From: Pseudomonadota bacterium
GTDB taxonomy: Bacteria > Chloroflexota > UBA6077 > JAJPHF01
NCBI GenBank assembly: GCA_021325365.1
Contig: JAJPHF010000079.1
Coordinates: 14,152-78,151, forward strand
Length of the DNA: 64,000 nt
Direction of reading: 5' to 3'
In this document: positions 49,279 through 58,719 of the stretch, in pieces
Numbering within the stretch: the first letter of the stretch is position 1
Layout: each line of letters starts with the position of its first letter
Notes under the pieces: generated by a model
The model's input: only the letters and a program-made list of their open reading frames with translations
Database searches by the model: none
Told to the model about the DNA's origin: nothing
Made by a program: the position numbers and the translations under genes

Positions 49279-50328
49279 ATGAACGTGCGGCGGCGATCGC
49301 GGTTGCCCCTCGGTGTGGCGTTGGCTGTGCTGTTGCTCCCCGGCGGGTTCACCACTGCCGCCGCGCGGCCCGTGGCCCAGGTCGACGAGAACGTTGTGGT
49401 GCAGATCACGAGCCCCCAGCCGGGGCAGCTCCTCCAGGGAAGCGTCGACATCACGGGCTTTGCCGCCGACCGGCGCAGTTCTGCCGGACCGGGACTGAAC
49501 GAGCGCGACGTGGCGCTGTACCTGAACGACAGCGCCGACCAGCGAAATCTGTTCGACTACGCCGACACCGGCGAGGACAGCCCAGAGGCCGCTGCCGCCC
49601 TGGGGCCGCAGTTCGCGCAAGCCGGCTTCGCGGATAGCTGGGAGACTTGCTCCTTCCCCCCCGGCCACTACCAGCTGATCGTCTGGGTGTCGAGTCTGGT
49701 CGTCCCGGGCGCGCGGAACTTCGCCAGCGTCGACGTGGAGATCGCGCCCTGCCCCGCGGCCACGGTCATTCCCAATGACGCGTTCGAAGCCCATCCCGAC
49801 GAGGCGAGCGTCCGCTTGGCGGGGCCCGAGGGAAGCGGCTACATGTACGGGCCGATCTTCGCCGATGTGGCCATCGGCCTCGACGCGCGCTGCACGCAGA
49901 CCGGCGTGGATTGCCGCTACGGGCTCGAATTCCGCCGCCTGCCCGGCCCCGCCAACTCGCCAACCGATAGCGCCTACGCGTTTTGGGTCAATCCCGCCGA
50001 CGGCATCTTCTCGCTCGAGTATTACCCGCCGGGAAGCGATCCGGACCGCGGGACCTTCCTGATCGACGATACCCCCGCGCCGGCGATCCGGTCCGGTACA
50101 GCCACCAATCGGCTGGGGGTGATCGCCGAAGGGGACTGGCTGCGGGTATTCGTGAACGGCCAGCAGGTCGGGGAGGCGCACGACAGCAGCCGACCCTGGG
50201 GGATGATTAGCTGGCTGGGGGCGACCGACGACAGCGGCCGCGCGGTGGAGATCCAGTTTGGAAACCTGGTCATCGCGACGCCCGGGCCGCTTGACAGCCT
50301 GGCCCCCGTCCTCCGGGGCAGCTCCTGA
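49279..50328 (+). CDS. secreted protein with immunoglobulin-like and LamG-like regions
   Basis: 349 residues. Signal peptide (LPLGVALAVLLLPGGFTTAA). VVVQITSPQPGQLLQGSVDI and TGFAADRR look like an Ig-like (Big/cadherin-type) strand pattern; the second half (FADVAIGLDARCTQTGVDCR, YGLEFRRLPGP, NRLGVIAEGDWLRVFVNGQQ, VEIQFGNLVIAT) resembles the jelly-roll domain of family-16/laminin-type or DUF1080-like proteins. Probably an extracellular binding protein. AGGAAAGG upstream of the ATG. No enzyme motif seen. Confidence 0.7.
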   Translation: MNVRRRSRLPLGVALAVLLLPGGFTTAAARPVAQVDENVVVQITSPQPGQLLQGSVDITGFAADRRSSAGPGLNERDVALYLNDSADQRNLFDYADTGEDSPEAAAALGPQFAQAGFADSWETCSFPPGHYQLIVWVSSLVVPGARNFASVDVEIAPCPAATVIPNDAFEAHPDEASVRLAGPEGSGYMYGPIFADVAIGLDARCTQTGVDCRYGLEFRRLPGPANSPTDSAYAFWVNPADGIFSLEYYPPGSDPDRGTFLIDDTPAPAIRSGTATNRLGVIAEGDWLRVFVNGQQVGEAHDSSRPWGMISWLGATDDSGRAVEIQFGNLVIATPGPLDSLAPVLRGSS

Positions 50329-50539
50329 TCCTGGTCTGGCTCCTGCGGGGCGCTCGCACGACACAGAAGGTCGGCATCGCGCGCCTGCGACGGGTGGTGG
50401 CTATCGCATGACTCTCTCCGGCCAGCGCGAAGCCATGAGCCGACCTGACGCGATGAACGCGCGGAGATTGCAAGTGAGGCAGGCATTCCCAAGGGCTCGC
50501 GTCCGGACGCCGCGGTGGCGGCGGGATAGGCCGGCCCGG

Positions 50540-51829
50540 CTAGACGGCGACGGGCGCGGGGGCGGCGAGGCGGTTGACGTGGGGCGTGCCGTCTTTCATG
50601 ACGAGGCGGAGATTGGCGCGGTCGCGGAGGATCGTGATGTCGCGGAGCGGGTCGCCGGCCACCAGGATCAGGTCGGCGAGCTTGCCCGGCTCGATTGTGC
50701 CGACCTGGTCGCCGAGGCCGATGCAGCGCGCCGCCGAGGCGGTGGTGGCGACGAGCGCCTGCATGGGCGTCATGCCCGCCTCGACCATCGTTACGATCTC
50801 GGCCGCATTGTCCCCGTGGCCGAACATGCCGGCGTCGGTGCCCATCGCCACGGGCACGCCTAGCTCCAGCGCACGCTGCATGGTGCGGGCGCCGAACTCG
50901 ATCACCTCGGGGGCCTTGCGGCGGATGTACTCGGGCGTCGCGCCAGGGTTGCGCGCCGCGCGCTCGACGTACTTGCGCGAGTTGACGAGCGTGGGCACGA
51001 GGTAGACGCCGCGGTCGGCCATCTGGCGCAGCGCGTCCTCGTCCTGCCAGAGGTAGGCGCCGTGCTCGACGGTGTCCACGCCGGCCTCCAGCGCGTCGCG
51101 CAGCCCCTGGCCGCCATAGGCGTGGACCATCACGGGCCGCTCCAGCTTGTGCGCCTCGTCCACGAGCGCGCCGATCTCCTCGCGCGTGTACTGCCGGCCC
51201 AGCGGCCCGCCGACCGCGGACGAGATGCCGCCGGTCGCGCAGAACTTGATCCAGTCGGCGCCCAGGCGCACCAGCTCGCGCACCTTCTTGCGGATCTCGT
51301 CGGGGCCGTCGGCCAGGCCCTCCGGCACGTCGGGCAGCACCGGGAAGTGACCGGGCAGGCCGCAGGGATGCGTGCGGTCGCCGTGGCCGGCGGAGGGCGT
51401 GATCATGATGACGGAGACCATCAGGCGCGGGCCGGGCACCAGGCCGCGGGCGACCGCCTGCTTGGCGCCCGCCGGGGTGCCGCTCGCGTCGCGGATCGCC
51501 GTGAAGCCGCCCTCCAGCGTGACGCGCAGGGTGTTCGCCAGCTCGAAGCAGGCGAGCGACGGCGACGTGGCGAGCCGCTGGTACACGTCGAGCCCGATGT
51601 GGCTCAGGTGGTCGTGCGCGTCGATGAGGCCGGGGAGGAGCGTCAGGCCGGCGGCGTCGTAGACGACCGGCGCCTCGCCCTGGCCGTTGCCCGAGAACTC
51701 GGCCGGCAGCGTGGCCGGGGCGCCGTCGAGCACGGCGGCGATGCGCGCGCCGTCCACCACCACGGTTGCCGGGCGCGGGGCGGCCCCCGTGCCGTCGATC
51801 AGCGTCGCGCCGCGTAGCACCTGGCGCAT
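50540..51829 (-). CDS. imidazolonepropionase-like amidohydrolase
   Basis: 429 residues. LRGATLIDGTGAAPRPATVV, LTLLPGLIDAHDHLSHIGLD (H-D-H metal motif), ADWIKFCATGGISSAVGGPL with the bridging lysine, VMVHAYGGQGLRDALEAGVD, TVEHGAYLWQDEDALRQMAD and VAMGTDAGMFGHGDNAAEIV with the catalytic aspartate; the C-terminal sandwich closes with GTIEPGKLADLILVAGDPLR. This is a complete peptidase/prolidase-type amidohydrolase (COG1228). No signal peptide. GGAGGAGCC precedes the ATG. Follows a solute-binding lipoprotein gene on the same strand. Confidence 0.92.
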   Translation of the reverse strand: MRQVLRGATLIDGTGAAPRPATVVVDGARIAAVLDGAPATLPAEFSGNGQGEAPVVYDAAGLTLLPGLIDAHDHLSHIGLDVYQRLATSPSLACFELANTLRVTLEGGFTAIRDASGTPAGAKQAVARGLVPGPRLMVSVIMITPSAGHGDRTHPCGLPGHFPVLPDVPEGLADGPDEIRKKVRELVRLGADWIKFCATGGISSAVGGPLGRQYTREEIGALVDEAHKLERPVMVHAYGGQGLRDALEAGVDTVEHGAYLWQDEDALRQMADRGVYLVPTLVNSRKYVERAARNPGATPEYIRRKAPEVIEFGARTMQRALELGVPVAMGTDAGMFGHGDNAAEIVTMVEAGMTPMQALVATTASAARCIGLGDQVGTIEPGKLADLILVAGDPLRDITILRDRANLRLVMKDGTPHVNRLAAPAPVAV

Positions 51830-51837
51830 GGCTCCTC

Positions 51838-51945
51838 CAGCTATCAGCTATCAGCAGTCAGCTATCAGCTCTCGACCATTCGGTTCTAGCGAGCAGCTTC
51901 CCCTGGCCGGACAAGCTGACGGCTGATAGCTGATTGCTGACAGCT
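51838..51945. repeat. AGCTATCAGC inverted repeat pair
   Basis: AGCTATCAGCAGTCAGC and later copies in the left arm pair with GCTGATAGCTGATTGCTG in the right arm across a GC-rich loop. Such AGCTGATAGC runs are common dispersed elements; here it separates two co-directional genes. Confidence 0.65.
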
Positions 51946-53166
51946 TTAACGGTATTCGCCCAGGACGCCGACGGCGTAGTCGACGAACTGGTAGTCGATC
52001 AGCGCCGGCACGTCCACTTTCTGCGGGATGTAGCCGTGGGCCGCGAACCAGTCCTGCGCGTCGACGAGCGCCGGTACGTTCAGCCGCCCGTTCGGGTCCA
52101 TCGACGCCGAGACCATTTTGTCGTACAGGCTGACGTCTTTCACGCCCGTGGTGCGCGCGAGGATGGCGATCACGTCGTCGCGGCCGCGGTTGCGGTCGAA
52201 GGCGTCGACGTAGTCGCACACGCCGCGCAGGTAGCCGACCATCCAGCGGCGGGCGGCGTCGTTGCCGCTGCCGACGAAGCTGGCGGAGTAGAGCACGAAG
52301 CCGCTCTGCAGGTCGGGGTATAGCTCGTCGGAGCGCGCTATGATGCTGTAGAGCCCGTTCGCCACGCCGAGCGTGAGGCCCGGCTCGACCTGGATGGCGG
52401 CATCGAGCGAGCGGTTGGCGAGCGCCACGTTCAGGTCGCCCAGAACGATGTCGACCGGCTCGACGTCGGCGATGCTCATGCCCTGCGCGTCCAGGGCGTG
52501 GCCGAGGAACAGCGTGACGGCGCTGCCGGCGTTGTAGCCCGCGAGGCCCACGCGCCGGCCGCGCAGGTCGGGCAGCGTGCGGACCGTGTTGCTGTCCCAC
52601 AGGTCCTGGCGGGCAACGAGGCCGGCGTTGCCGTGGCCTTTGAGCAGCCGCCCCTTGTCGGCGACGATGCGCACGTCGATGTTGCGGGCGAAGGCGTTGT
52701 ACAGGCCGGCGGCCATCGCGGCGCCGAGGACGTCGATCTGGCCGGCGGCGAGCGGGGCGACCAGCTCGGTCGCGCCCTGCGCGCGGATGTCCTCCACGTC
52801 CAGACCGACGTCGGCGAAGTAGCCGCGGTCGAGCGCCACGTAGAGCGGTCCGTCGACCAGCGAGCCGACGCTGCCCATGCGCACCTTGATCGGCGTCGCC
52901 AGCGGCCCGGGCGCGGCCGTCCCACCCCCAGCGGCCTGGGGGGAGCCGGCCGGCGCGGTGGCCGGGGCGCTGGGGCCGCTCGCGCTCGGCGTCGCGAGAG
53001 ACGTGGGCGGCGCCTGGGCGGCGGCGCCCGGCCTCGCGGGGCCGGCGGGCGCCGCGGCGGGGGCGGCGCAGCCGACGGTCAGCCCGACGACCAGCCCGAC
53101 GAGCAGCGCCGCGCGCGCCCACCCGCCGGGCGCTCGTCGCGCGCCACGTCGCCCGCCCTGAGACAT
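51946..53166 (-). CDS. NMT1/SsuA-type solute-binding lipoprotein
   Basis: 406 residues. Lipobox TVGC (Cys33), alanine/proline linker, then VRMGSVGSLVDGPLYVALDR, GYFADVGLDVEDIRAQGATE, LPDLRGRRVGLAGYNAGSAV and GYLRGVCDYVDAFDRNRGRD. Fold as in the other NMT1-like proteins here. ATG 53166 is preceded by AAGGGG. Upstream of the imidazolonepropionase-like gene, so binding and hydrolysis of one class of amide substrate may be linked (inference). Confidence 0.87.
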   Translation of the reverse strand: MSQGGRRGARRAPGGWARAALLVGLVVGLTVGCAAPAAAPAGPARPGAAAQAPPTSLATPSASGPSAPATAPAGSPQAAGGGTAAPGPLATPIKVRMGSVGSLVDGPLYVALDRGYFADVGLDVEDIRAQGATELVAPLAAGQIDVLGAAMAAGLYNAFARNIDVRIVADKGRLLKGHGNAGLVARQDLWDSNTVRTLPDLRGRRVGLAGYNAGSAVTLFLGHALDAQGMSIADVEPVDIVLGDLNVALANRSLDAAIQVEPGLTLGVANGLYSIIARSDELYPDLQSGFVLYSASFVGSGNDAARRWMVGYLRGVCDYVDAFDRNRGRDDVIAILARTTGVKDVSLYDKMVSASMDPNGRLNVPALVDAQDWFAAHGYIPQKVDVPALIDYQFVDYAVGVLGEYR

Positions 53167-53451
53167 GTGCACCCCTTTTCTGCTGGCTCTGCGGTGGGCG
53201 GCGCCGGGGCCGCGCCCGTGGAAGTCTACCCTTGGCCCGAGGGGGTGTCAATACGGATTGCGCGGGGGTAGGCAAAGGCTCGGGCGCGCGCTCCGCCCCT
53301 TGAGGATAGCAACGTCGGGGGCGGGCGCGGGCCGCGCGCCGATAGCGGGCGGTGAACACCGCGGCGCGCGGACGCCCGCGGGGCCGACGTGGACACGCAG
53401 GGTGGTTGTATAGTGGTGCCCAGAACCAGCCGTATTCTAGAGAGGGCGCTA

Positions 53452-54210
53452 ATGGCTGTTGAGGAACGCACGCTACCGAGCATCGAGGACTTTCTCGCGC
53501 TGGCGCGCACGCGCCGCAGCATTCGCGGCTACGACCCGACCCGCGACGTGCCCGACGCGGTCATCGAGCAGATCATCGAGGCGGCGCGCTGGGCGCCGAG
53601 CGGCGGCAACGGCCAGCCCTGGCACTTCGTGATCATCCGCGACGCCGCCGACCGGGCCTACAATGCCGAGCTGTTCTTGAAGCAGCAGGAGCACAAGGCG
53701 GAGATGGAGCGCGCGGCGCGGGGGCAGGTACGGCTCACGGGAGCGGGCTTCAAGAACGCGCCGGTCCACATCCTGGTGGTGGGCGACCCGCGCGTGAACG
53801 AGAGCTACCCGATCCGCACGAAGCTGGAGAAGTCGGCTCGCCACTTCTACTCTGGCCTGGCGAACGCGACGCTGAGCCTGATGTTCGCGGCGCGCTGCCT
53901 GGGTTTGGCGACGCAGTACGTGTCGGACGCCGGCTCGCCGTACATGGGCACGCTGCTGAACGTGCGCTACGGCATCCCGGACCCGCTGGAGGTGTACGAG
54001 CTAGTGCCGCTCGGCTACCCGTCGAGCGACGTGGCACCGACGCCGCGGCGGCCGCTGGCGAGCATGATCCACCAGGGCCGCTTCGAGGCCGACAAGCTGC
54101 TCTCGGACACCGACATGAAGCACTGGCTGTGGAAAGACTCGCGCCTGGGCGCCTACGGCAAGGGCCCCAGCCAGGGGGCCATCCAGGCGGGCGTGGCGGA
54201 CGCGGAGTAG
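53452..54210 (+). CDS. nitroreductase-family flavoprotein
   Basis: 252 residues. ARTRRSIRGYDPTRDVPDAV and IIEAARWAPSGGNGQPWHFV are the FMN-binding stretches of the nitroreductase family; HFYSGLANATLSLMFAARCL and GLATQYVSD follow, and EVYELVPLGYPSSDVAPTPR is the usual C-terminal phosphate-contact region. Reduces quinones or nitro compounds with NAD(P)H, or cleaves iodinated or unusual ring substrates in some members. It begins a co-directional set with the cupin and solute-binding genes downstream. Confidence 0.92.
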   Translation: MAVEERTLPSIEDFLALARTRRSIRGYDPTRDVPDAVIEQIIEAARWAPSGGNGQPWHFVIIRDAADRAYNAELFLKQQEHKAEMERAARGQVRLTGAGFKNAPVHILVVGDPRVNESYPIRTKLEKSARHFYSGLANATLSLMFAARCLGLATQYVSDAGSPYMGTLLNVRYGIPDPLEVYELVPLGYPSSDVAPTPRRPLASMIHQGRFEADKLLSDTDMKHWLWKDSRLGAYGKGPSQGAIQAGVADAE

Positions 54211-54367
54211 CGCGCGGGCCAACGATTGCTCCGCAGCGGGCAGTGTGGCAGAGTTAGCCAGCAGCGGGCGGGGCGCCAGGCACGGCCGAGAGGCGGCGGC
54301 CAGCGGGGGCGGGGCCGCGCGGGAGGCGCGCTTCGGCGCGGAGAGGGCTTCGACGAAGGAGAGCGAG

Positions 54368-55264
54368 ATGGCGCAATCGGTCGTCGTGCTGAACACCAAC
54401 GAGGCGGAGTGGGAGCCCGTGCTGCGGGGCCGCGTCCACAGCATCCGCCGCAAGCGGCTGCCGCTCGACAGCGGCATTCCGGGCGTCACGCTGGAGCTGA
54501 GCCTCTCGCTGGTGCCGGATGGCTACTACACCCCCCGGCACCACCACAACTTCGACCAGATCCGCTACACCATCGAGGGCGTGCAGAGCACCGGCCACGG
54601 CGACCTGGCGCCCGGCGAGTGCGGCTACTTCCCCGAGGGGGCGTTCTACGGGCCGCAGAAGCAAGAGGGTGATGCCCTGGCGCTGGTCCTCCAGTTCCAG
54701 GGGGCGAGCGGCGAGCATTTCCTGAGCAACGAGGAGATGAACGCCACCTACAACCGGCTGATCGGCGAGGGCGCCGTGTTCGAGAACGGCGTCTACAAGG
54801 GGAAGACGGCGGACGGCCGGCCCAAGAACCAGGACTCATACGAGGCAATCTGGGAGGCGCACGAGGGGCGGCCGCTGACGTTCCCGCGCCCCCGCTACCG
54901 CACGCCGGTGATGATGATCGCCGACGCGTTCGCCTGGGTGCCGGACCGCGCCCGCCCCGGCGTGGACACCAAGCACCTGGGCACCTTCACGGAGCTGCGC
55001 ACGGGCATCGAGTTCCTGCGCTTGAACCCGGGGGCGGCGATCGAGGCCGGCCCGCAGGGCGACCTGGAGCTGCGCTACCTGCTCGACGGGAGCGTGCGCT
55101 ACGACGGCCGCGAGTGGCCGGCGGGGACGTACTTTTGCCTGCCGCCCGACGCGTCGGTGGGGCGCCTCAGCTCCGACACGGGCGCCACGTTCTTCGTGAT
55201 CACGCTGCCGATGGTGCGGGAGCTGGCCGCGCGCCAGGCCGCCTCGCTCGCCGCCGCGGTCTAG
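54368..55264 (+). CDS. bicupin-fold protein, paralogue of the 395-1264 gene
   Basis: 298 residues. YYTPRHHHNFDQIRYTIEG matches the SPRHRHNFDQVRFTLEG region of the first cupin, and GECGYFPEGAFYGPQK, TYFCLPPDASVGRLSSDTGA complete the two barrels. The first barrel keeps the HxH pair; the second lacks it. AGGAGAG lies before ATG 54368. It is followed after 20 bases by a solute-binding lipoprotein gene, repeating the cupin/lipoprotein pairing seen at 10168-12375. Confidence 0.83.
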   Translation: MAQSVVVLNTNEAEWEPVLRGRVHSIRRKRLPLDSGIPGVTLELSLSLVPDGYYTPRHHHNFDQIRYTIEGVQSTGHGDLAPGECGYFPEGAFYGPQKQEGDALALVLQFQGASGEHFLSNEEMNATYNRLIGEGAVFENGVYKGKTADGRPKNQDSYEAIWEAHEGRPLTFPRPRYRTPVMMIADAFAWVPDRARPGVDTKHLGTFTELRTGIEFLRLNPGAAIEAGPQGDLELRYLLDGSVRYDGREWPAGTYFCLPPDASVGRLSSDTGATFFVITLPMVRELAARQAASLAAAV

Positions 55265-55283
55265 GCGCGGCGCGAGGCCCCGC

Positions 55284-56477
55284 ATGGCGAGGGCGCGGAA
55301 ACTAAGCAGTCGGCGCGTGGCGGCTCTGACACTGGGGCTCTGCTTGGCGGTAGCGCTGGCGGCGTGCGGCGTCGCCGCGCCCGCCGGCGGCAACCCGGCG
55401 CCGGCCGGCAGCGCTGTCGCGCCGGCTGCCGGTGATGGCGGGTCGGCCGGCGGCGCGAGCGCCTCGGGCGGGGGCAGCGCGTCAGCGGGGGCCGCGGCGC
55501 CCGCGTCGCCGGGCGGGGCGACCGATCACCTCGCGGCGCCGCTGAGCCCGCCGCAAACCGTCGCGGTGAGCACGGTTCACAGCCTGGCCGACGCTCCGAC
55601 CCTCATCGCCGCGCAGCGTGGCTACTTCGACGCCGAAGGGCTGAAGGTGGACGTCGTCCCCTTCGGCCTCACCTCCCAGGCGCTGTCGAGTCTGGGCACC
55701 GACCAGCTCCAGGTCGTCATCGGCGGCGTGAACGGGGCGCTGTACAACCAGATTGCCCGCGGCATTGGCGTGCGCATCGTGGCCGACGGGGGCAGCATGG
55801 CGCCGGGATACGACTGGCAAGGGATCGCCGTGCGCCAGGACCTGCTCGACAGCGGGCGCTACAAGACGCCCGCCGATCTCAAGGGCATGAAGCTCAACGA
55901 GGCATCGCCGGCCGGGGTCTCGCACTACTACGTCGACCTGCTCTTGCAGCAGCACGGCCTGACGGCCGACGACGTGGACCTGGCCGAGCTGTCGTACCCG
56001 GATGCGCTGGCGGCCTTCACGACCAAGGGGGTGGACGCCTCCGCGCTCATCGAGCCGTTCCTCTCGCGGGCGGAGACCGTGGGCGCGAAAGTCGTCCTGC
56101 GGAGCCTCGACATCTCGCCCGACATTCCGGGCGCGGCGGTGCTGATGGCGCCCGGGTTCATCGCCAACCGCGAGGCCAGCGTGCGCTTCCTGGTCGCGTG
56201 GCTGCGCGGGGTCCGCGACTACCTGCACGCCTTCGCGGACCCGGCCGCACGGGCGCAGATGATCCAGTTCTTACAGAGCAACGAGATCGACGTCGACGCG
56301 CGCACCCAGGTGGTGACGTTCGATCCGAACGGGCTGCCGCCGGTCCGGCCGTTCGAGGCGCACCTGACGTACATGGAGCAGACGGGCGTGGTGACGAGCC
56401 CCGTCACGATCGACCAGGTGATCGACACGAGCCTGATCCGCGAGGCGGCCCAGCAACTGCCCCCGTACCAGCCGTAG
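55284..56477 (+). CDS. NMT1/SsuA-type solute-binding lipoprotein
   Basis: 397 residues. Lipobox ALAAC (Cys28), glycine/alanine/serine linker, then VAVSTVHSLADAPTLIAAQR, GYFDAEGLKVDVVPFGLTSQ, PADLKGMKLNEASPAGVSHY and FLVAWLRGVRDYLHAFADPA. Same family as the other orphan binding proteins. GAGG upstream of ATG 55284. The gene follows the cupin gene closely and is probably cotranscribed. Confidence 0.87.
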   Translation: MARARKLSSRRVAALTLGLCLAVALAACGVAAPAGGNPAPAGSAVAPAAGDGGSAGGASASGGGSASAGAAAPASPGGATDHLAAPLSPPQTVAVSTVHSLADAPTLIAAQRGYFDAEGLKVDVVPFGLTSQALSSLGTDQLQVVIGGVNGALYNQIARGIGVRIVADGGSMAPGYDWQGIAVRQDLLDSGRYKTPADLKGMKLNEASPAGVSHYYVDLLLQQHGLTADDVDLAELSYPDALAAFTTKGVDASALIEPFLSRAETVGAKVVLRSLDISPDIPGAAVLMAPGFIANREASVRFLVAWLRGVRDYLHAFADPAARAQMIQFLQSNEIDVDARTQVVTFDPNGLPPVRPFEAHLTYMEQTGVVTSPVTIDQVIDTSLIREAAQQLPPYQP

Positions 56478-56509
56478 CGCGGACTGAGCCGGCTGCCCGG
56501 GCAGCCGGA

Positions 56510-57178
56510 TCAGCCGACGGGCTTGCGCGCCAGCAGGCCGTAGCGGTCCTCGCCCACCTCGCAGGCCTGCCAGCCGTCGTAGCCGGCAGCGGCCAGCCAG
56601 TCCTGGACGCGCGCGGCGGGCAGGCGATCGGCCGCGGGCGGGCCGCTCTCCGTCGAGCCGGCGGGGTCGTGCTCGACGATCAGCGCCGCGCCGCCGGGCG
56701 CCAGGACGCGCAGCACCTCGCGCAGGATCGCCTCGGGCGCGTCGGTGTGGTGCAGCATCTGGGCGAGCAGCGCGTGGCTGGCGCTCGCGTCGGGCAGGGG
56801 GATGACGTCGCCGGCGCCGACGAGCGGCTCGACGTTGGCGGCGGCGCGCTCGGCTAGGCGCTCGCGCAGGAAGGCGAGCGCGGCGGGCGAGGGGTCGACG
56901 GCGTAGACGCGGCCGGCCGGCCCGACGCGCTCGGCGGCGAGCAGGCTGACGAAGCCGGGGCCGCTCCCCACGTCGAGCAAGTGGCTGCCCGGCGCGAGGG
57001 CGAGCGCGTCGAGCCAGCCGCGCTCCATGGCCTCGCGGCCGCGCTGCCGGTCCCAGACTTCCTGCCAGTCGGCGTTGCGCATGTCGCGGTCGTACGCCCG
57101 CCCGTGATGGTGGTGCCCGCCGGCGGTTTCCGTGTGCCCCTGATGCTGGTGGTGCGCGTGGTGCTCCGGGGACGTCAT
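56510..57178 (-). CDS. class I SAM-dependent methyltransferase
   Basis: 222 residues. A histidine-rich N-terminus (HAHHQHQGHTETAGGHHHHG) is unusual and might bind metal. The methyltransferase core follows: SHLLDVGSGPGFVSLLAAER (motif I), YAVDPSPAALAFLRERLAER, IPLPDASASHALLAQMLHHT and LAPGGAALIVEHDPAGS. UbiE-like methyltransferase; substrate unknown. GAGGAG precedes the ATG. Confidence 0.88.
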   Translation of the reverse strand: MTSPEHHAHHQHQGHTETAGGHHHHGRAYDRDMRNADWQEVWDRQRGREAMERGWLDALALAPGSHLLDVGSGPGFVSLLAAERVGPAGRVYAVDPSPAALAFLRERLAERAAANVEPLVGAGDVIPLPDASASHALLAQMLHHTDAPEAILREVLRVLAPGGAALIVEHDPAGSTESGPPAADRLPAARVQDWLAAAGYDGWQACEVGEDRYGLLARKPVG

Positions 57179-57332
57179 GTTGCTTCGCTCCTCGCGCGGC
57201 TGGTCGCTGCCTCCGGTATAGGGCGCGCGCGGCGCGCTGTCCAGTCCGCCTGGGGCGCAGCAATCTTTCCAGGAAGGTGGCTTAGCGGGCGGTCGACGCC
57301 GCGCCGTGTTGCGGTTCTTGGGAGCGAGCGGC

Positions 57333-58559
57333 CTACGCTCGCGGCGCGTCGGTCGGGGCGTCCCAGGGCAGGGTGAACTGGATGGTGGTGCCCTGACCGT
57401 GGCCCTCGGAGGCGGCCCAGATGCGGCCGCCGTGCGCCTCGACGATGCCCCGGACGATGTACAGGCCCAGGCCGCTGCCCTCGATCGCCGCCTCGGCGAC
57501 GTCGGGCGCGCGGTAGAAGCGATCGAACAGCCGCGTCAGCTCCTGGCCTTCGAGGCCGCGCCCGTGATCGCGCACGGCGACGGCCAGGCCCGCGGCCGTG
57601 CCGTCCACGGCGATTTCGATGGGGCTGTCGGGCGGCGAGAACTTCAGGGCGTTGGAGAGAAGGTTTTCCAGCACGCGCTCCAGACGCGCGGCGTCCCACT
57701 GGCCGGGGCGGACGCTGGCCAGCGTGGCGCGGATGTGGAGGCGCGCGCGCTCGGCCGGCGGGCAGCGGCTCACGACGGCGTCGAGCACGGCGCGGAACTC
57801 GGTCGGCGCCCGGCTGACCTCGAAGCGGCCGAGCCGCACGCGCGAGGCGTCGAGCAGCTCGGCAATCAGTACCATCATGCGCGTGGCCTGCTCGTCGATC
57901 TGGCCCAGCCCGCGCTCGATGCGGGCGAGGTCGGGCTGCGGGCGGCGGAACTGGCGGGCGATGAGCTGCGCGGTGCCCTTGATGCCGGTGAGCGGGTTGC
58001 GCAGGTCGTGGGCGGCCGTCAGCAGGATCTCCTCCTTGGCTTCCTCGACCGCGCGGACGAACACGGCGATGCCCACGCCCATCGCGCCATCGATGGCGTC
58101 GTTCAGCAGTAGCTGGGCGGCCAGCAGGTCGCCGGTGGGGGCGCTATCGGGCAGCTCCTCGCGCAGCGCCCGCCAGATCTCCTGGCGCAACAGGCGGAAC
58201 TCGACTACCACGTCGGCAGCCTGCAAGCCCTGCCGGCTGCGGGCGGTCGCGTGACCGCGGGCCGCCGCCGCCACGGCGGGGTTCTCCTGGGGGGCTTCCG
58301 GCTCCAGCCAGACCGGCGCGCCGCGGGCCAGCGTCGCCAGCACGGCGTCGAACAGGGCGGGGATGTCGTCGGCCACGGCGCGCTCGCGCCGCCCGCAATG
58401 GAATGGCTGGCGCGCGACGACCTCCAGCCAGCGCTCCAGAATCTCGTCGCGCCGCGCGCTCAGCGCCGCCAGTGCCAGCGTCAGGTTGGCGTGGCGCGCG
58501 TAATCCTGGGCGCGCTCCGTCGCTTCGGTTTCGGGCTCGCCCATTCCCTCGGCTACCAT
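57333..58559 (-). CDS. soluble sensor histidine kinase
   Basis: 408 residues, no membrane helices. The N-terminal half is an all-helical input region of the RsbR / globin-coupled kind (ALSARRDEILERWLEVVARQ, ADVVVEFRLLRQEIWRALRE). It is followed by HisKA (ILLTAAHDLRNPLTGIKGTA) with the phospho-histidine and by HATPase_c with LENLLSNALKFSPPDSPIEI and GSGLGLYIVRGIVEAHGGRI. No response regulator is next to it. ATG 58559 follows GGGGGAG. Confidence 0.88.
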   Translation of the reverse strand: MVAEGMGEPETEATERAQDYARHANLTLALAALSARRDEILERWLEVVARQPFHCGRRERAVADDIPALFDAVLATLARGAPVWLEPEAPQENPAVAAAARGHATARSRQGLQAADVVVEFRLLRQEIWRALREELPDSAPTGDLLAAQLLLNDAIDGAMGVGIAVFVRAVEEAKEEILLTAAHDLRNPLTGIKGTAQLIARQFRRPQPDLARIERGLGQIDEQATRMMVLIAELLDASRVRLGRFEVSRAPTEFRAVLDAVVSRCPPAERARLHIRATLASVRPGQWDAARLERVLENLLSNALKFSPPDSPIEIAVDGTAAGLAVAVRDHGRGLEGQELTRLFDRFYRAPDVAEAAIEGSGLGLYIVRGIVEAHGGRIWAASEGHGQGTTIQFTLPWDAPTDAPRA

Positions 58560-58719
58560 GTCTCCCCCGCCGCTCGGCTCATCCTGGGCACTATACCAGA
58601 GGGAAATCACTGCACGCCGCCGGGCTGGCATGTATACTGCTAGTGCGCGGACGCTGGAGCGGGTTGGGCAATGAGGCCCGCGAGCTCCACCGCTACGGCG
58701 GAAACGACGAGGAGGTCGT

